From Liopterus haemorrhoidalis (lineage: Eukaryota > Arthropoda > Insecta > Coleoptera > Dytiscidae), in NCBI GenBank assembly GCA_963971575.1, contig OZ020613.1, forward strand, positions 49,160,250 through 49,224,249: a DNA stretch of 64,000 nt. The letters are read 5' to 3'. This document shows positions 11,276-22,487 of this stretch, piece after piece (within the stretch, counting starts at the first letter, position 1; each line of letters opens with the position of its first letter). The position numbers and the translations under genes are program-made. The notes below the pieces were generated by a model. The model searched no databases, was not told the origin of the DNA, and was given only the letters and a program-made list of their open reading frames with translations.

Positions 11276-11313
11276 TTATTATAACTATGGAATTATCTTA
11301 TTTCCATATTGTG

Positions 11314-11804
11314 AGTTGACAGGAAATTAACTTGTTACCATCGCATGGTACCATCATGCGTGCGCAGGCGTTGCGGGAATGAATAAATCTGCACCAATGC
11401 GCATGTGAGCGAGAATGAATAAATTCATACCAATGCGCATGTACAACGGTGCGAGCATTCTTATTCCCGTACTAGCTGCACGCGCTTTAATTGCTGTCTG
11501 CAATATTTTAGAATATTGTGCAACTAGCGCGGCATGCCATATATACCGCACGAAAATGAAGTTTGTAAAACGAACCGCATTTTACAATAAATAAATAATC
11601 AAGAAAATACAATATAAATATGGTTATCAGTCATTGCGCGCAGCCAGTACGGGAATGAAAATTCTCGGAAACTGCACATACACATTGGTGCGAATTTATT
11701 CTTTCCCGCACACTGCACTTGCGCATTTGGCGAATTTATCATTTCCGCATCGCCTGCGTGCGCTTGGGGATAACATGCGAAGTTAAACTAATGTCCTGTC
11801 AACT
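11314..11804. repeat. Foldback element with GTTGACAGGA ends
   Basis: AGTTGACAGGAAATTA at the left recurs inverted at 11804. Internal blocks such as CGTGCGCAGGCG and TGCGGGAATGAATAAAT are also present in both orientations. The unit is GC-richer than its surroundings. No clear target duplication was found. It lies in intron 3 of copy A. Confidence 0.5.
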
Positions 11805-12284
11805 AACAGTATCGAAATGAGACAGTTCCATAGCAGCCTTAGGAAAAAATATTTTCTTGAATCAATTTTTTTATAGATTGAAACATTATAATCGCAGGAA
11901 AAGCATAAAGTGCAACATGCGCAGAATGCATATTCCGCACTCGAATGAATTGCTGAATGAGCCGCAGGCAAGTGAAACTTCATTCTCTTGCAAAATATAT
12001 GGCATTCCGTGTTAGTTGCAAAACATATTATAATAGCTAATACAGAATTTTTTAGCATGTTGCTATACAATGCGATGGACGGACCCGTCGGTGATTGAGA
12101 TTTAACAAGTAAAAAAATATATTTATGTGATTTCTTGCTTCCCTAATTAGTTATCTTAATTAAGCAGATTGGCATTTATAGTGTTTAAATCGTACAAAGC
12201 AAAGTTACAACAATTTAACTTATGCAGAAATTTATTATAAGGTAACATATGTCAAAAAGTGCGGCTAACATATGTCAAAAAGTG

Positions 12285-12545
12285 CGAATCTAATCGAGGG
12301 CTAAAGCCGCTTGTCGCGTTCGTAGGTGCGAATTCACCTAATGCAATATGCATAAGTGCTATAGCTGCTTGCCTCGTTCGTGGGTACGAATTCACCTAAT
12401 GCAATGTGCATAAGTGCTGTAGTCGCTTGCCTCGTTAGTAAGTGCGAATTCACCTAATGCAATGAGCATAAATGCTGCAGCCGCTTGCCTCGTTTGTGTG
12501 TGCGAATTCACCTATTGCAAGAAGCAATAGCATGAAGCTTTAAGA
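12285..12545. repeat. 58-bp intronic minisatellite of copy A
   Basis: The motif GCGAATTCACCTAATGCAAT recurs at about 12327, 12385, 12443 and 12501, a period of 58 bp, with GCTTGCCTCGTT between copies. The same sequence, in inverted orientation and in poorer order, follows exon 3 of copy B (56725-56900). The repeat therefore predates the duplication of the gene. Confidence 0.85.
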
Positions 12546-12653
12546 GGGACTGTGACAGCGATGGATGTTGATGTAGACACTATATTTAAATTAATTTGAT
12601 TTATATTTTTGTTCTCAAATAACAGAGTAATTAATAAAATGAAATATACTGAC

Positions 12654-12803
12654 CAGTATTTGTAAAACCTGTACTCCCTAGTTCATCTTTTTCATATTTA
12701 ATAGTGTCTGCAGGTTCAGACTTGATGATAATCTCCTCGGTAATGATTATGTTTGATTTGGCGTAATAGCGATACATGTCGTCTGTAGCTCCATCTTTAC
12801 TTC
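12654..12803 (-). CDS. Zinc-finger gene copy A, exon 3
   Basis: A 150-nt symmetrical phase-1 exon between acceptor TTTATTGCAG and donor GTCAGT. It encodes DMYRYYAKSNIIITEE, then IIIKSEPADTIKYEKDE, again with a sumoylation-type IKSE. Open throughout. The intron that follows is 2.8 kb and holds LINE and MITE debris plus the minisatellite. Confidence 0.85.
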
Positions 12804-12990
12804 CTGCAATAAACAGATCATAATCAAATCATAGGCATATAATGCAAACAGATTAAAATCATATAATGAAAAAAAGCCCTAGTGTATACCAACTCAGAAA
12901 CTGTAACTTTTATAGACAACTGAAAGACTTGTTTTTGGCTCACAATAAACAAATAATAACAGAGGCATGAATAAATCTAACTCTACTGAC

Positions 12991-13125
12991 CAGTGTTTGT
13001 GACAGTTGCACTGTCCAATTCATCTCCTTCACATTCACTGGTGTCCACAGGTTCAGATTTTATGTAAATCTGTTCTATATTGGTATTATTATGATATAAG
13101 TCATTTGTAATTCTATTTGGGATTC
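12991..13125 (-). CDS. Zinc-finger gene copy A, exon 2
   Basis: A 135-nt symmetrical phase-1 exon between acceptor TTTATTGCAG and donor GTCAGT. It encodes NTNIEQIYIKSEPVDTSE and then CEGDELDS. Aligned to copies C and B it keeps the acidic character and the IKSEP core. Open throughout. Confidence 0.85.
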
Positions 13126-13257
13126 CTGCAATAAATGCATCACTGTGAAATATAAACAGATTACTAATTATAAAGATATATACTATAAAACATTGCTGAA
13201 ATTGATAGTAGTAACAGTATTAAGAGTGAGGTAGTTATAGCCGTGCTCATTACTAAC

Positions 13258-13405
13258 CATTCTCCCATTCAGCCGTGTGCTTTATTTCAGTCTCTTCTTC
13301 ATATTCTTCAATGCCTTTATATTCTATTTTAATGTCACTCTTTGTTTTAATAATAACGCTGTCTCTGGTATCATCATTCAAATCGCAGCCTGTCCCATTA
13401 TTCAT
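13258..13405 (-). CDS. Zinc-finger gene copy A, first coding exon
   Basis: The acceptor TTTTTGTTCCAG (AG at 13414-13415) lies eight bases before the ATG, so a non-coding leader exon is expected upstream. The exon reads MNNGTGCDLNDDTRDS and then acidic sequence with two ψKxE-type sites (IKTK is lost, IKIEY is kept), and it ends AEWEN in phase 1 at donor GTTAGT. It joins exons 2, 3 and 4 in one open frame: 148 + 135 + 150 + 1121 nt gives 517 residues. No recognised dimerisation domain (ZAD, BTB, KRAB) is present. The N-terminal part looks disordered and may serve as a SUMO-regulated effector region. Confidence 0.82.
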
Positions 13406-13929
13406 ATTCTTTTCTGGAACAAAAATGTAGTCATGCATTGGGTTCCATTCTTTGAACACAAAAAACAGGACACAATAAAATTTAGTTAGCGACTGCTTAA
13501 AGCAATGGTGTTCAACATACGGTCTGCAGGCCAAATCCAGCCCAAAACTAATTTTTAAACGTCCCGTACGTAAATTCTACCTGGTCTTTAAGAGATTTTC
13601 TACATCCTCACGTCCTCAAGTGATTTTCTGAATTTCTTGAAATGATGTATTTATGGAAAGCTGAAGAAGTATCAAAATTGGACGAAAGAAAGAACGACAT
13701 AATTATTGAAAAGTTAAACATAGAGCCCCATTTAAAATAAAATGAATGAGGGATAGGAAAATGGATAAGGCATCTCATTACAACGCATAACGCAAAACCA
13801 GTCAAAAGGATTTGGAAAGCTCGAACTACTGGAAAGAAATCAAAAGGTAGATAACAGAAAATATGAGATGTAAGCCTTCATTAACTACTGGCGTTCATCT
13901 CAGCTAAGAAAGTCATATTGGACAGATCG

Positions 13930-14235
13930 CTCAGAAATTATGCAGATCGGTATACTGCATAAGAAACTTAAAATCCAATGTGTCGCGAAATGTTCTATTA
14001 ACTGCTTATTACGCGCTGTTCGAATCCCATATCACGTATGCGTTGCTGGCTTTATATACAAATTTTATAATATCTTCCCATAAAATATTAAGTGCATGCA
14101 TCTCAGCTCTTTCCGAAATACTCTAAAATCGTTTTTCAAGAAAAATCCATTGTATTCCTGGTTAACGATTTTAAGAACTTATGGTAATGATATGTACACA
14201 TATATTTTTATTTAAATTATAATATAATATTTTTT
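13930..14235 (+). pseudogene. LINE reverse-transcriptase fragment
   Basis: Reading in the best frame gives RNLKSNVSRN, then LLTAYYALFESHITYA. This is the C-terminal region of jockey/I-type LINE polymerases, which usually continue with YGILLWG. The frame then meets stops. Only this piece was found. It lies upstream of copy A, in the part shared in other form with copies C and B. Confidence 0.6.
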
Positions 14236-14239
14236 CAAT

Positions 14240-15640
14240 TGTACTGATGTTGACGTGTGTATAAATGTAAATTTTAAATACAAATAAATATTATTATTAT
14301 TACTAAAAGTAAGAATATTGAACAGAAGTGAAGCTGAGAAGATTAGCTAATGACAGAAAATAATGGCATAAAGAAATAAGAAAATAACAAAGAAGAATAC
14401 CTGACACCTTCTTCGAATATAAAGCAGGATTTATAATTGTATAAACATAAAATTTACAACCAGCATGTTATACGAATGTGTTAGTCGACATAATAACAAA
14501 TTTTTATATATTTCAGAGGTGAGCCAGCAGTCAAGCAAGATATGATTTTCTTTTCCTTTTTCTTTTTCGATTAGTCTATGTTTACCAGAATGACCTTTTT
14601 TATTGTTAAATCATTCAAATTCCCATATTTTGGTCATTGAGTTATTTGAACATCCTTTGTTTTTGCTTGTTGATGTTCCGATATGATTTTTGTTTCAATA
14701 GCTCATGATATAATGAAGACATTAAAAATAGATTGTACTATTTCTAAGTTGACTCAACCCTGATATATATTATTACCTATTTAATTTCACTTAAAAAACT
14801 GTAGTACAAGCAAAATGGTACAATACCTGCATAATTATCATTTCCTTCCATTTATGATTTTACTGTGTGTAAATGTAGGTCTTTTTGATTTTTAAATCTT
14901 TCAAATATACAACTCTCTGCTTAATTCAGAAACAGAACTCAACTGTGATGTTTACATATTTGACTATTTCGCATAAATTCGTAAAAAACTGTTGCATTTT
15001 AAACATAGTCTCCATGATTATATAATACTGTGAAGATCTGAAAATAATTATTATCCTTGTTCAGAAACCTGCTTGGTTTAACTAGATGAGAAGAGTACAA
15101 TTGCAAAGTTATGAAAATGTATGCAATCAAAAACAATTTTACCAATAGATTTTTATATTTTTCTCCTTTTTGTGATAGGATTGTCACTGATTATTTCAAA
15201 AAAGTATGCATAACACTAAAATGTTGTTAAACATTTGTACTATAAATTTGTTATAAAAAAAATTGAACCTAGACTGAACTGATCTACTGGCATTATAAGT
15301 CAGTTGTTGAACTGAATCACCGTAATAGAAATTAATGAAATAGTTGCCAATTACTTTCAAATAAATCATTAATATTAAAACAAAATATGTTTTTACCATT
15401 CGCGGAAATAATTATACCAGCCTGGAATAACTGTTTCACAAATGTTGAAAAGTCGTTGTAAATGTTTTTTGTTTAAGGCAAATATAAGAAATAACTGTTA
15501 TGAATACATTTCACATCCAAATTCCTTTCAAACATGTTTTTTAATTTCCAAATAAGTATGTAAAATTACTATGGGAATAACTAGCAGACATAATTAAATG
15601 CACTGTGTAGCGATCCGTGCGCATCACCCTAACCTACCTC
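14240..15640. other. Upstream sequence shared with copies C and B
   Basis: No gene was seen. Blocks of this region match sequence upstream of copy C (for example 15395-15620 with 3450-3660) and, inverted, sequence upstream of copy B (for example 14945-15080 with 50830-50940, and 15395-15620 with 49628-49870). The duplicated unit therefore includes several kilobases 5' of exon 1, which may hold the promoter. Confidence 0.55.
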
Positions 15641-15863
15641 CAGCGCAGTGGTTCCCAACTTATTTCAATCGCGGAACTCTTTCCACCTTAGTAAAAAATT
15701 GTATAAATGTGAGTTTTACTTTTATTTATTTTATTCTTTTACGGGAGAACGACGTCCCAGTTTTTTCTATTTATTTCTGTCCTATTTCTGTCAATTTTAA
15801 AACAATCCAATGGCTTATAAATTTAGCTATAAATATTTAATGTATAACCATATTTTCTTTGTA

Positions 15864-16366
15864 AAGTGAGTGACCGGTTAACGAACAGTTCGGGCTGTGA
15901 ACAAACCGGACGATGAACACTTTCACGAAAGATTTTTGTGTTCGGACAACAAACACATATTCGCATAACGAACTAGAACGAATTCTAACGAACAGTGAAA
16001 TGTGACCCCTTCTGAAAAAGAGGAAGACAAAAGAGGACCAATTACGACATCTGCCATTAAAGATCTTTTGAAGAAATCGGAGGATGTCAGAGCAACGGTC
16101 TTAGAATGGCACCCAAACCAAGCTGATATCAATAGGGTTGGGGATCTGTACAACGACAATGCTATTAATCACTTCCGGAAAATCCTGAAGAAGAGAGAAA
16201 CGCAATCGACATTGGACATGTTCTTTAACGCTCCATAAACAAAAAAAAAGGAACTGATTAATATGCAAGGCTGTATGTAATATTTTTGTAATAAATAAAC
16301 TTACTAGGAAATTATATATACAAATAGTCTTGGAACAGATTATGTTCGTTAACCGATCACCCACCG
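15864..16366 (+). mobile_element. Tigger/pogo-type element, internally deleted
   Basis: Ends AAGTGAGTGACCGGTTAACG and (inverted) CGGTGGGTGATCGGTTAACG, flanked by TA on both sides (15862-15863, 16367-16368). It retains only the C-terminal piece of a transposase (16002-16238). TA target sites plus this C-terminus place it in the pogo/Tigger branch of Tc1-mariner. Confidence 0.75.
16002..16238 (+). pseudogene. Tigger-type transposase C-terminal fragment
   Basis: A 78-residue frame ending DNAINHFRKILKKRETQSTL, then DMFFNAP. The block HPNQADINRVGDLYNDNA followed by HFRKILKKR matches the tail that follows the DDE domain in Tigger/jerky-like transposases. No catalytic residues are present. The upstream part of the transposase is missing inside the same small element. 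Confidence 0.7.
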
Positions 16367-16369
16367 TAT

Positions 16370-17230
16370 TTATACTTAATCTAAATGTACCATACAAAAA
16401 AATAATAAACTTATTATTTACGTTAGCAAAAATGTTTATAATAAAAGTATGGATACCTCATGTAATGAAATAATAAAGTTAGATTTCGTTCAACATAAGA
16501 AAAACACATCATATCATAAATTTTGTCATCAATTCTGTGCGAGAAAACAGCTGATCACACTGACATAAGAGATTTCTAGAAACAGATAAGGGTTTTAAAC
16601 AATTATCATGGATATCAAATAATAATACACAATATCATGTCTTTTAAATACATTTTTATTCATTTTAGTACACGATATACCTTGAAACGTACGAGAAATA
16701 AATAATAATAACGGAAATAAACAAACAACCTTGCACAATACGCATAGTCAAAAACAAATCAAAATAAGTGACGCCACTGACATGTGTTAAACTAACTGTT
16801 GATAACGTAATGGACGAAATTTGTTTTCTGCATATGGGAGCCGCTAATATCCGTATATGTTGAAGTCTAATATACAATATATAATTTAAATAAAGTTTTT
16901 TTTATTTAAAACACTTTAACTAAAATTATTCATTTCAGTTAATTAAAGTATGGAAATAAAATAAATAATACAAAATAATATAAATATAAACTTTATTCAT
17001 GATAAATATAAGATGACGTCACACTTGGTTAATTTAATTACCAATGTCATAATGTGATTTAACCAACATCAAACCATTACTCAGTTGTTACATTTAGCTA
17101 CTACAAGTTGGTACCGTTTTTCCACGTTGCCACGTATTAATAGTACTGTTCAGTCGTATTTCTGTTTGACATATGAGAGGTTAAACTTTATTTTGCGTTT
17201 TATTTTACATTTCATTAAATATTATTATAT
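16370..17230. other. Non-coding stretch
   Basis: AT-rich with no supported gene. A perfect TGACGTCA (CRE-type palindrome) occurs at about 17014; the same octamer recurs at about 18004 and 18974. Confidence 0.35.
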
Positions 17231-17235
17231 TAAAA

Positions 17236-17600
17236 ATGCCGAAAGCTCTTAGTAGCCGTGCTCAAAGGCTGTTTTTTTTCTTTTATTAATTATTTTGAAA
17301 CAGAGGGATATAATGCTGGGTCTTTAATGGATTTGAAATGTGTGAGAGAGTTAAGTTTGTATATATTAAATTTTGTTTATATCTATGGTCTTTTCACTTG
17401 CATATTTTTCTAAAAGTAATTGTTAATTGCTGCTGCATTAGATGTCAGCATTTCTAAAGTAAATAAAATCGCTGCACAACAATCGAGAGGTGAAGATGTC
17501 AGTAGCCCGAAAAAGAAACGAACACGTTTTAAATGCCAATTTTCAACATTCTATGTTAAGCCATTTGGTTACAATTTCTACCGTACAGACACATGAGGGA
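17236..17600 (+). pseudogene. Possible N-terminal exons of an insect DDE/HTH-type element
   Basis: ATG at 17236 starts MPKALSSRAQRLFF. A second block near 17290-17345 reads YFETEGYNAGSLMDLKCV. A third, after a possible acceptor GCTGCATTAG near 17440, reads DVSISKVNKIAAQQSRG, then SPKKKRTRF. This resembles the helix-turn-helix plus SPKKKR segment in front of some insect transposases, but there are stops between blocks and no catalytic domain. I am not sure of the family. Confidence 0.25.
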
Positions 17601-18039
17601 CGTTATAAGGGTTTTGTGGTGGTCATACCTACAAACTCTAAAAGAGAAATATCAAGAATTATTTACTGAAAAATCCAATATATTGATCTGATGATTATAA
17701 ACAAATCAGATAAATGCACAATATGCTATAGGTATGCTATCAAGTAGATACGTGCCCTATTGCAATTTTAAAATATTTTATTTTACTGTACATATTTGAA
17801 TTGTATTGTTTGTACATTTTAATATTTTCCATGTTGGGTGATATTTCTATAACGTACTTTTACCAAAATTTAAAAATTTTAAGTGTACCTACGTTGAAAA
17901 ACATTGTACAAATGTTCATAAAAATATTGCCAAAATGATTATAAATTATAAATAATCGTACATATATAATTAGCTATTGTGTGTTAGTGATCTGGGTAAC
18001 ACTGTGACGTCATTTTTCCTAAGGGTGATTGGCTGACTG

Positions 18040-18850
18040 GGGACTCTTCAGGTCTCTTGATTGACAGGTATTTTGCAGATTTGTTCTCTAAGAATCTACG
18101 AATATAATTACATATAGAAATGTGTAGGATTTCGTAGGCATAAACAAGAAATTCTAGATACTCCAATATCCTTTGACTGATATCAACAATATTTTGCAGT
18201 TTTGTTCTCTAAGAAACTGCGAATAAAATAACATATAGAAATGTCTAGGGTTTCGTAGGCATAAACAAGAAACTGTAGACATTCCTATATCCTTTGGCTG
18301 ATATCAACAATATTTTGCAGATTTAATCTATAAGAATATAATTACATACAGAAATATCTAGGATTTCGCAAGCAAAAAACAAGAAACTCTAAACACTCCT
18401 ATATCCTACGATCGATATGAAAAATAATTTGCAGATTAATTTTTTAAAAATTTGCGGATAAAACAACTTCTAGAAACTTCAACAACAAGAAATTCTAGAC
18501 AATCCTATATCCTTTGATCGATATAAACAATATTTTGCAGATTTATTTTCTAAGAATCTACAAATATAATTACATACATAAATGTCCAGGGTTTCCTAGA
18601 CATAAACAAGAGACTCCTTAACCCTTTAACTGATATGAACAATATTTTGCAGATTTATTCTCTAAGAATCTACAAATATAATTATATATATAAAAGTCTA
18701 GGGTTTCGTAGGCATAAAAAAGAAAATTTAGACACTGTTATATCCTTTGACCGATATAAACAATATTTTGCAGATTTATTCTCTAAGCATCTACCAATAT
18801 TTACCATACAGAAATGTCTAGGGTTTCGTAGGCATAAATAAACGTCTCAA
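18040..18850. repeat. Tandem array of about 118 bp, seven units
   Basis: The motif TATTTTGCAGA recurs at about 18069, 18190, 18312, 18430, 18533, 18650 and 18768. Each unit also holds GGTTTCGTAGGCATAAACAA and ATATCCTTTGA. Spacing runs from about 103 to 122 bp. A 68-residue open frame at 18635-18841 is just a reading of this repeat. Confidence 0.85.
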
Positions 18851-18967
18851 ATTATTTTTAGTTTTAACAATATAAATGTAATGTACTGAGTAAAAATGAA
18901 GCGTTTTAATCATAAAAAGTTTATGAATAACTTATATTAGCAAGTGTCAGTATGTAGTTTCGGTAAC

Positions 18968-19105
18968 ATTATGACGTCAATTTTTCCTAAGGTTCTCGTG
19001 ATTGGCTAACTAGGGACACCCTGTATCTTGATTGACTGACAGGTGACACCCTCTCCCGTGATTGGCTAACTGGTGATATCCTGTCCCGTGATTAGCTGAC
19101 CGGCG
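18968..19105. repeat. Short repeats with inverted CCAAT boxes and a CRE
   Basis: GTGATTGGCTAACT-type motifs recur about every 36-40 bp, next to TGACGTCA at 18973. The same pair (TGACGTCA followed by TTTTTCCTAAGG and GATTGGCTGACT) sits on the other side of the 118-bp array at about 18003. The array is therefore flanked by two direct copies. These sites can bind CREB and NF-Y type factors, but no promoter is shown. Confidence 0.5.
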
Positions 19106-19247
19106 ACGAAATTAACATACGTTAAAAAATAAAACCAAATACATATACAAACAATTGAAATTTTTATATCATAAATCCGTCATTGTTGACGGATAATAAC
19201 CTAGTATTACAATAAATTTCATAATCATTGTTATTGTTTATAATAAG

Positions 19248-19753
19248 CAGTGATGGGCGCGTAAGTTACATGGTGTAAGTTACCTAGGGTGACCATTTTC
19301 TTGGAGACGGCAATGCGGGACGGAGCAAAGGAAAGGTCGTCACTTCCGAAATATAAGTGAAGAGCAAACAAAAAAAAGGTCCTCACCTCCCAAATATAAG
19401 TAAAAAGCAAAAATAAGGTCTTCAGCTCCCAAATATAAGTACAGAGCAAAATTAGGCCTTGGAGACACCAAATCAAAATGCGGGACGAATGGTCTACCTA
19501 AAGTTACCTCATTGTTGACGTGTAAACAATTGGTGTAAAGTAAACACAAAAACTCCTGTAAACAATGTTAACAACGTAAACAATGTAAACAATGATTTAG
19601 ACATGCGCACTTATATTGAATTACAGAACCCCATTATCCACACATTTTTATAAATAATAGAATTTTAAAAGAAAAAGTAAGTATAATATGTGAAATTAGA
19701 ACAAGCCAATATACATATTAATAAAAATCAATTATTATAAATAATATCATTAT
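19248..19753. mobile_element. hAT element, left half (right half at 47152-47515)
   Basis: Starts CAGTGATGGGCGCGTAAGTT after ATAATAAG (19240-19247). The sequence follows the complete relative at 47579-48880 up to ATCATTAT and then breaks. The missing part resumes at 47152, and the right terminus at 47515 is followed by the same octamer ATAATAAG. A smaller element (19286-19500) sits inside this half. Confidence 0.88.
19286..19500. mobile_element. Small DNA element with internal 38-bp triplication
   Basis: Ends AGGGTGACCATT and (inverted) AGGTAGACCATTCG. AAGTTACCT borders both sides, and the uninterrupted relative at 47579 shows a single copy at this place. Inside, a unit with CCCAAATATAAGTA and AGCAAA repeats three times at about 38 bp. 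Open frames across it are repeat translations. Confidence 0.65.
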
Positions 19754-19930
19754 GTCGGGTCTATTCTGTATCTTTTGTGGTTAAAAAGATTAGGTTAAAA
19801 ATGATGGTTAAAAAGTAACATTTAACCAGGCGTTAAAATTTTAACCTTGTTTCTTATTCTGTATCTCAGGTTATAACCCAAGCGTTAAGTTCTAACTTTT
19901 TAACTTTATGGTTAAAATTGTGTTGTGAAA

Positions 19931-20470
19931 TTATCTACAAGAGAAGGTATTTCGCTTGTGTAAGTGTGGATTCAATGTATACATGTGTGATGGTTGAATC
20001 CTGAACCAACAACGATCAAATATAATAAATCTATATTGCGCAAATGTACAATATTTGCGCGTTTTTATTTTATTTTTTATACATAAATAATGCAAAATAA
20101 TATGGGTGCAGAAAGTAAATAATATAATATTACCATAACATGCAATTGTATCAATATTTTTTATTTCTTTTCTTTCTTCTGTATTAATACAATGTTCCAA
20201 TACTCGACGAAAGTAACCGCCGTTGAAATTTCCCGTTCCGAAAGTGTACGACATTAACCTTTTCAGGAAAATTGTTAGGTGTCGGAACGGGTTTACTGAA
20301 AATTTTGGTTACTTTTCTGTAACCAAACTAACCGTGGAATTATCGTGGTTAGTGTGGTTATTTCCTCGCCCTACAAACTTCAGATCTAATGTAAACTACA
20401 AAAGGCGGGAATTTCAGAACAATTTCAATAAGGCGAGAGTTAAGTGGAGGGAATTAATCGTTTCTTTGTA
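19931..20470. other. Unassigned open frames near the left end of the compound insertion
   Basis: On the minus strand 20254-20132 reads MSYTFGTGNFNGGYFRRVLE and then HCINTEERKEIKNIDTIACY, which could be an exon. On the plus strand 20223-20471 is open for 82 residues ending KWRELIVSL. I recognise no domain in either. They could be remains of the genes of the element whose ends are GGTCTATTC. Confidence 0.25.
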
Positions 20471-20808
20471 GTGCAAGTAGTAAATTATAATATTATTTTA
20501 CTATAGTCTATAATTAAAACAGTAAGAATGACTGTAAGTAACTGATTTTTATTAATATTGATCGATGTCGTGGAAAATAATATCGGGAAAAATCATATAT
20601 GTTCTTACATAATATGCCATTGTAAACAAGTACTAATAAAACAAATATTTTTATTAATAAGTTTGTAAGAGAATATCTGTAACCTATAGGGATTTGCAGC
20701 TAAGCACCCTACCATCTGGTGAGCGTTTCATGAACTTGTGTACATCAGATAACATTTCGTTTTGTGTATTGGTTTTGTATGAAGTTTGTTTTTAAAGTTT
20801 TATTATAA

Positions 20809-21495
20809 AGTACGTTTTATTGCTTTCAACCGAGTTGCGAAAGTTTAGCCAGAAGAAGGTGTGCAAAAAAACGATGAAGAATCGTTTGTCGTTTGAAGCG
20901 TTCAAGGTCGGAACTCTCATTTTGATAATTTACAATAACCATAAAATAATGATACAAAATGGATCAAAGAGCTGTCATATTATTTGCTATTAATAACTTC
21001 TATCGATTTAAAAAAGACGATGTAGAAAAATTAGATGGTAGTATTTTATATTATATAATTCAGAAGTATTGGTTATTTGAAGTCTGTTTAACGTGTAATA
21101 ATTAATTAATAAAATAATTGAAGAAAAGATACATTCTTATTATTTATAATTAAAATTGTCTTTTAGCATATGTAATGATCATATTCCAAAAATTTAAAAT
21201 TATGTAGAGTTGACTATTCCTCAGTTCTCAAATGCAACATTCAAATCACATTTTAGAATAAATGTCTTCACATTTGAAGCAATTTTGCAAATTCGTTGTT
21301 GTCAAAATCTTTCAAACAAACTTTTTAGATTAACCAAAACCATATTTTAGCGCGAAAATTATCTTCCCACCAACGCTACGACCTCACGAGCTCGTAGCAA
21401 AAGTGGGAAGAAGGTGGAAAAATATTTGCAATAAAACGGCGAATTGTGTTGCCACTGGTAGCAGTGGAAGGAATTTGTTAGCAATAAAACGTACT
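20809..21495. mobile_element. 687-bp DNA transposon with AGTACGTTTTATTGCT ends
   Basis: Perfect inverted termini AGTACGTTTTATTGCT at 20809 and 21495. TATAA flanks both sides, and the second copy of the host segment (near 22900) shows the empty site with a single TATAA. Inside, an open stretch from 20960 reads MDQRAVILFAINNFYRFKKD with no family I recognise, ending near a possible donor. The superfamily is unresolved because 3- to 5-bp target duplications are all possible. Confidence 0.82.
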
Positions 21496-21510
21496 TATAA
21501 TCATTGAAAA

Positions 21511-21660
21511 ATGTATAATACATATTGTTGTGTGCCTATGTGCAATTCATTAAAAAGAAGAAACCCGGAAATATCGTTTCATTTGTTTCCACTAATATCA
21601 GACACCGTACGGTTCGAAACAAAATTGGGAAAGCAAGAGGTTAGAAATCGACGCGATGTT
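21511..21660 (+). pseudogene. THAP-domain fragment, copy 1
   Basis: MYNTYCCVPMCNSLKRRNPE, then ISFHLFPLISDTVRFETKLG, match the first half of a THAP zinc finger (Cys pair, F-H-x-F-P). The frame ends in TAG where the invariant Trp of THAP is expected (RRDV-stop-INN). Shortly after, at 21691, the sequence changes to mariner. The second Cys is present here but not in copy 2. Confidence 0.7.
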
Positions 21661-21690
21661 TAGATAAACAATTTAAAAATTGGAAAAAAT

Positions 21691-21988
21691 GCCGCTTACT
21701 CACCAGACTTGGCCCCTTTAGATTACCACTTGTTCACATCGATGGGTCACGCACTTGCCGAGCAGCACTTTTGTTCATATGAAAATGTGAAAGAATGGCT
21801 AGATGAATGGTTTGCGGGGAAAGGGGAAGAGTTCTACTGGTGAGGTATTCACAAATTGCCTGAAATATGGGAAAAATGTATAACTTCTAATGGAGCATAC
21901 TTTGAATAAATAAACTTTTACTATTCTTTTGAGTTTAATGTGATTTATTAAAAAAAATAAATCCGCATTTCATACTTGTAGACCTGGT
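21691..21988 (+). mobile_element. Mariner (DD34D) 3' end with transposase C-terminus
   Basis: The frame reads AYSPDLAPLDYHLFTSMGHA, the motif around the last catalytic Asp of mariner transposases. It continues HFCSYENVKEWLDEWF, one TGA stop at 21841, then GIHKLPEIWEKCI and a terminal stop at 21907. The right terminus resembles mariner ends (ACTTGTAGACCTGGTA, near 21973-21988). The 5' two thirds are missing; the piece abuts the THAP fragment. Confidence 0.85.
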
Positions 21989-22197
21989 AAAATAAACATA
22001 GTTAAATTTTTATAAGCACACAACGTTAGTAATCAAAGGTATTGTGTGCTCTGTACCACACGAAGATCATTCGGCAAATATCGTGCAATGCTGTTGTGCT
22101 GCACACTCGTCCCAAGTTTAGAGCGTACGGCAATCTCCGCAATAATGTTTTTCGCGGTAAAAATATAAGACATTAGTTTTTCTACTAAAGAAAATGA

Positions 22198-22487
22198 GTG
22201 AAAACAATCAAGATATCATTGTTTATGCCTGCAGAATTTGCCAAATTAATAGTACAGATGATAATTAATCCCTTTAAAGGAACTGGTTCTTAGCCTTTAT
22301 AATAATGTTTTATTTAGTTGATGTAATAACATTATTTTATATTTTATTTATTTTAGTGGAAGATTGTGAGCGCAATGATGGTAGTCCAGAAAAACCATAT
22401 TTTATGTCAAAACAACTTATGGCGGTCTTGGGCAAAAAGAACAAAGGACCAAAACGGAGTAAAAAAGACAAATAATAAACGAACAAT
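22198..22487 (+). other. Possible small two-exon gene, unrecognised
   Basis: ATG near 22195 starts MSENNQDIIVYACRICQIN. A second block after acceptor TTTATTTTAG (near 22356) reads CERNDGSPEKPYFMSKQLMA, then KKNKGPKRSKKDK and a stop. A weak donor GTACAG would join them in frame. The GC-richer DNA before the ATG (22020-22160) could be a promoter. No domain is certain. It may belong to a transposon. Confidence 0.22.

Larger units (their letters stand above)
20687..21690. repeat. Duplicated segment, copy 1 (copy 2 at 22777-23095)
   Basis: TATAGGGATTTGCAGCTAAG and the following 120 bp recur at 22777. After the 687-bp insertion (20809-21495) the similarity resumes through the THAP fragment. The two copies are nearly identical where they align. 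Confidence 0.85.

Noticed and set aside
12285..12545. CRISPR-like array
   Set aside because: The 58-bp units are contiguous tandem copies without unique spacers, in an insect intron.
18635..18841. 68-residue frame with internal repeat
   Set aside because: It lies wholly in the 118-bp tandem array and repeats with its period.
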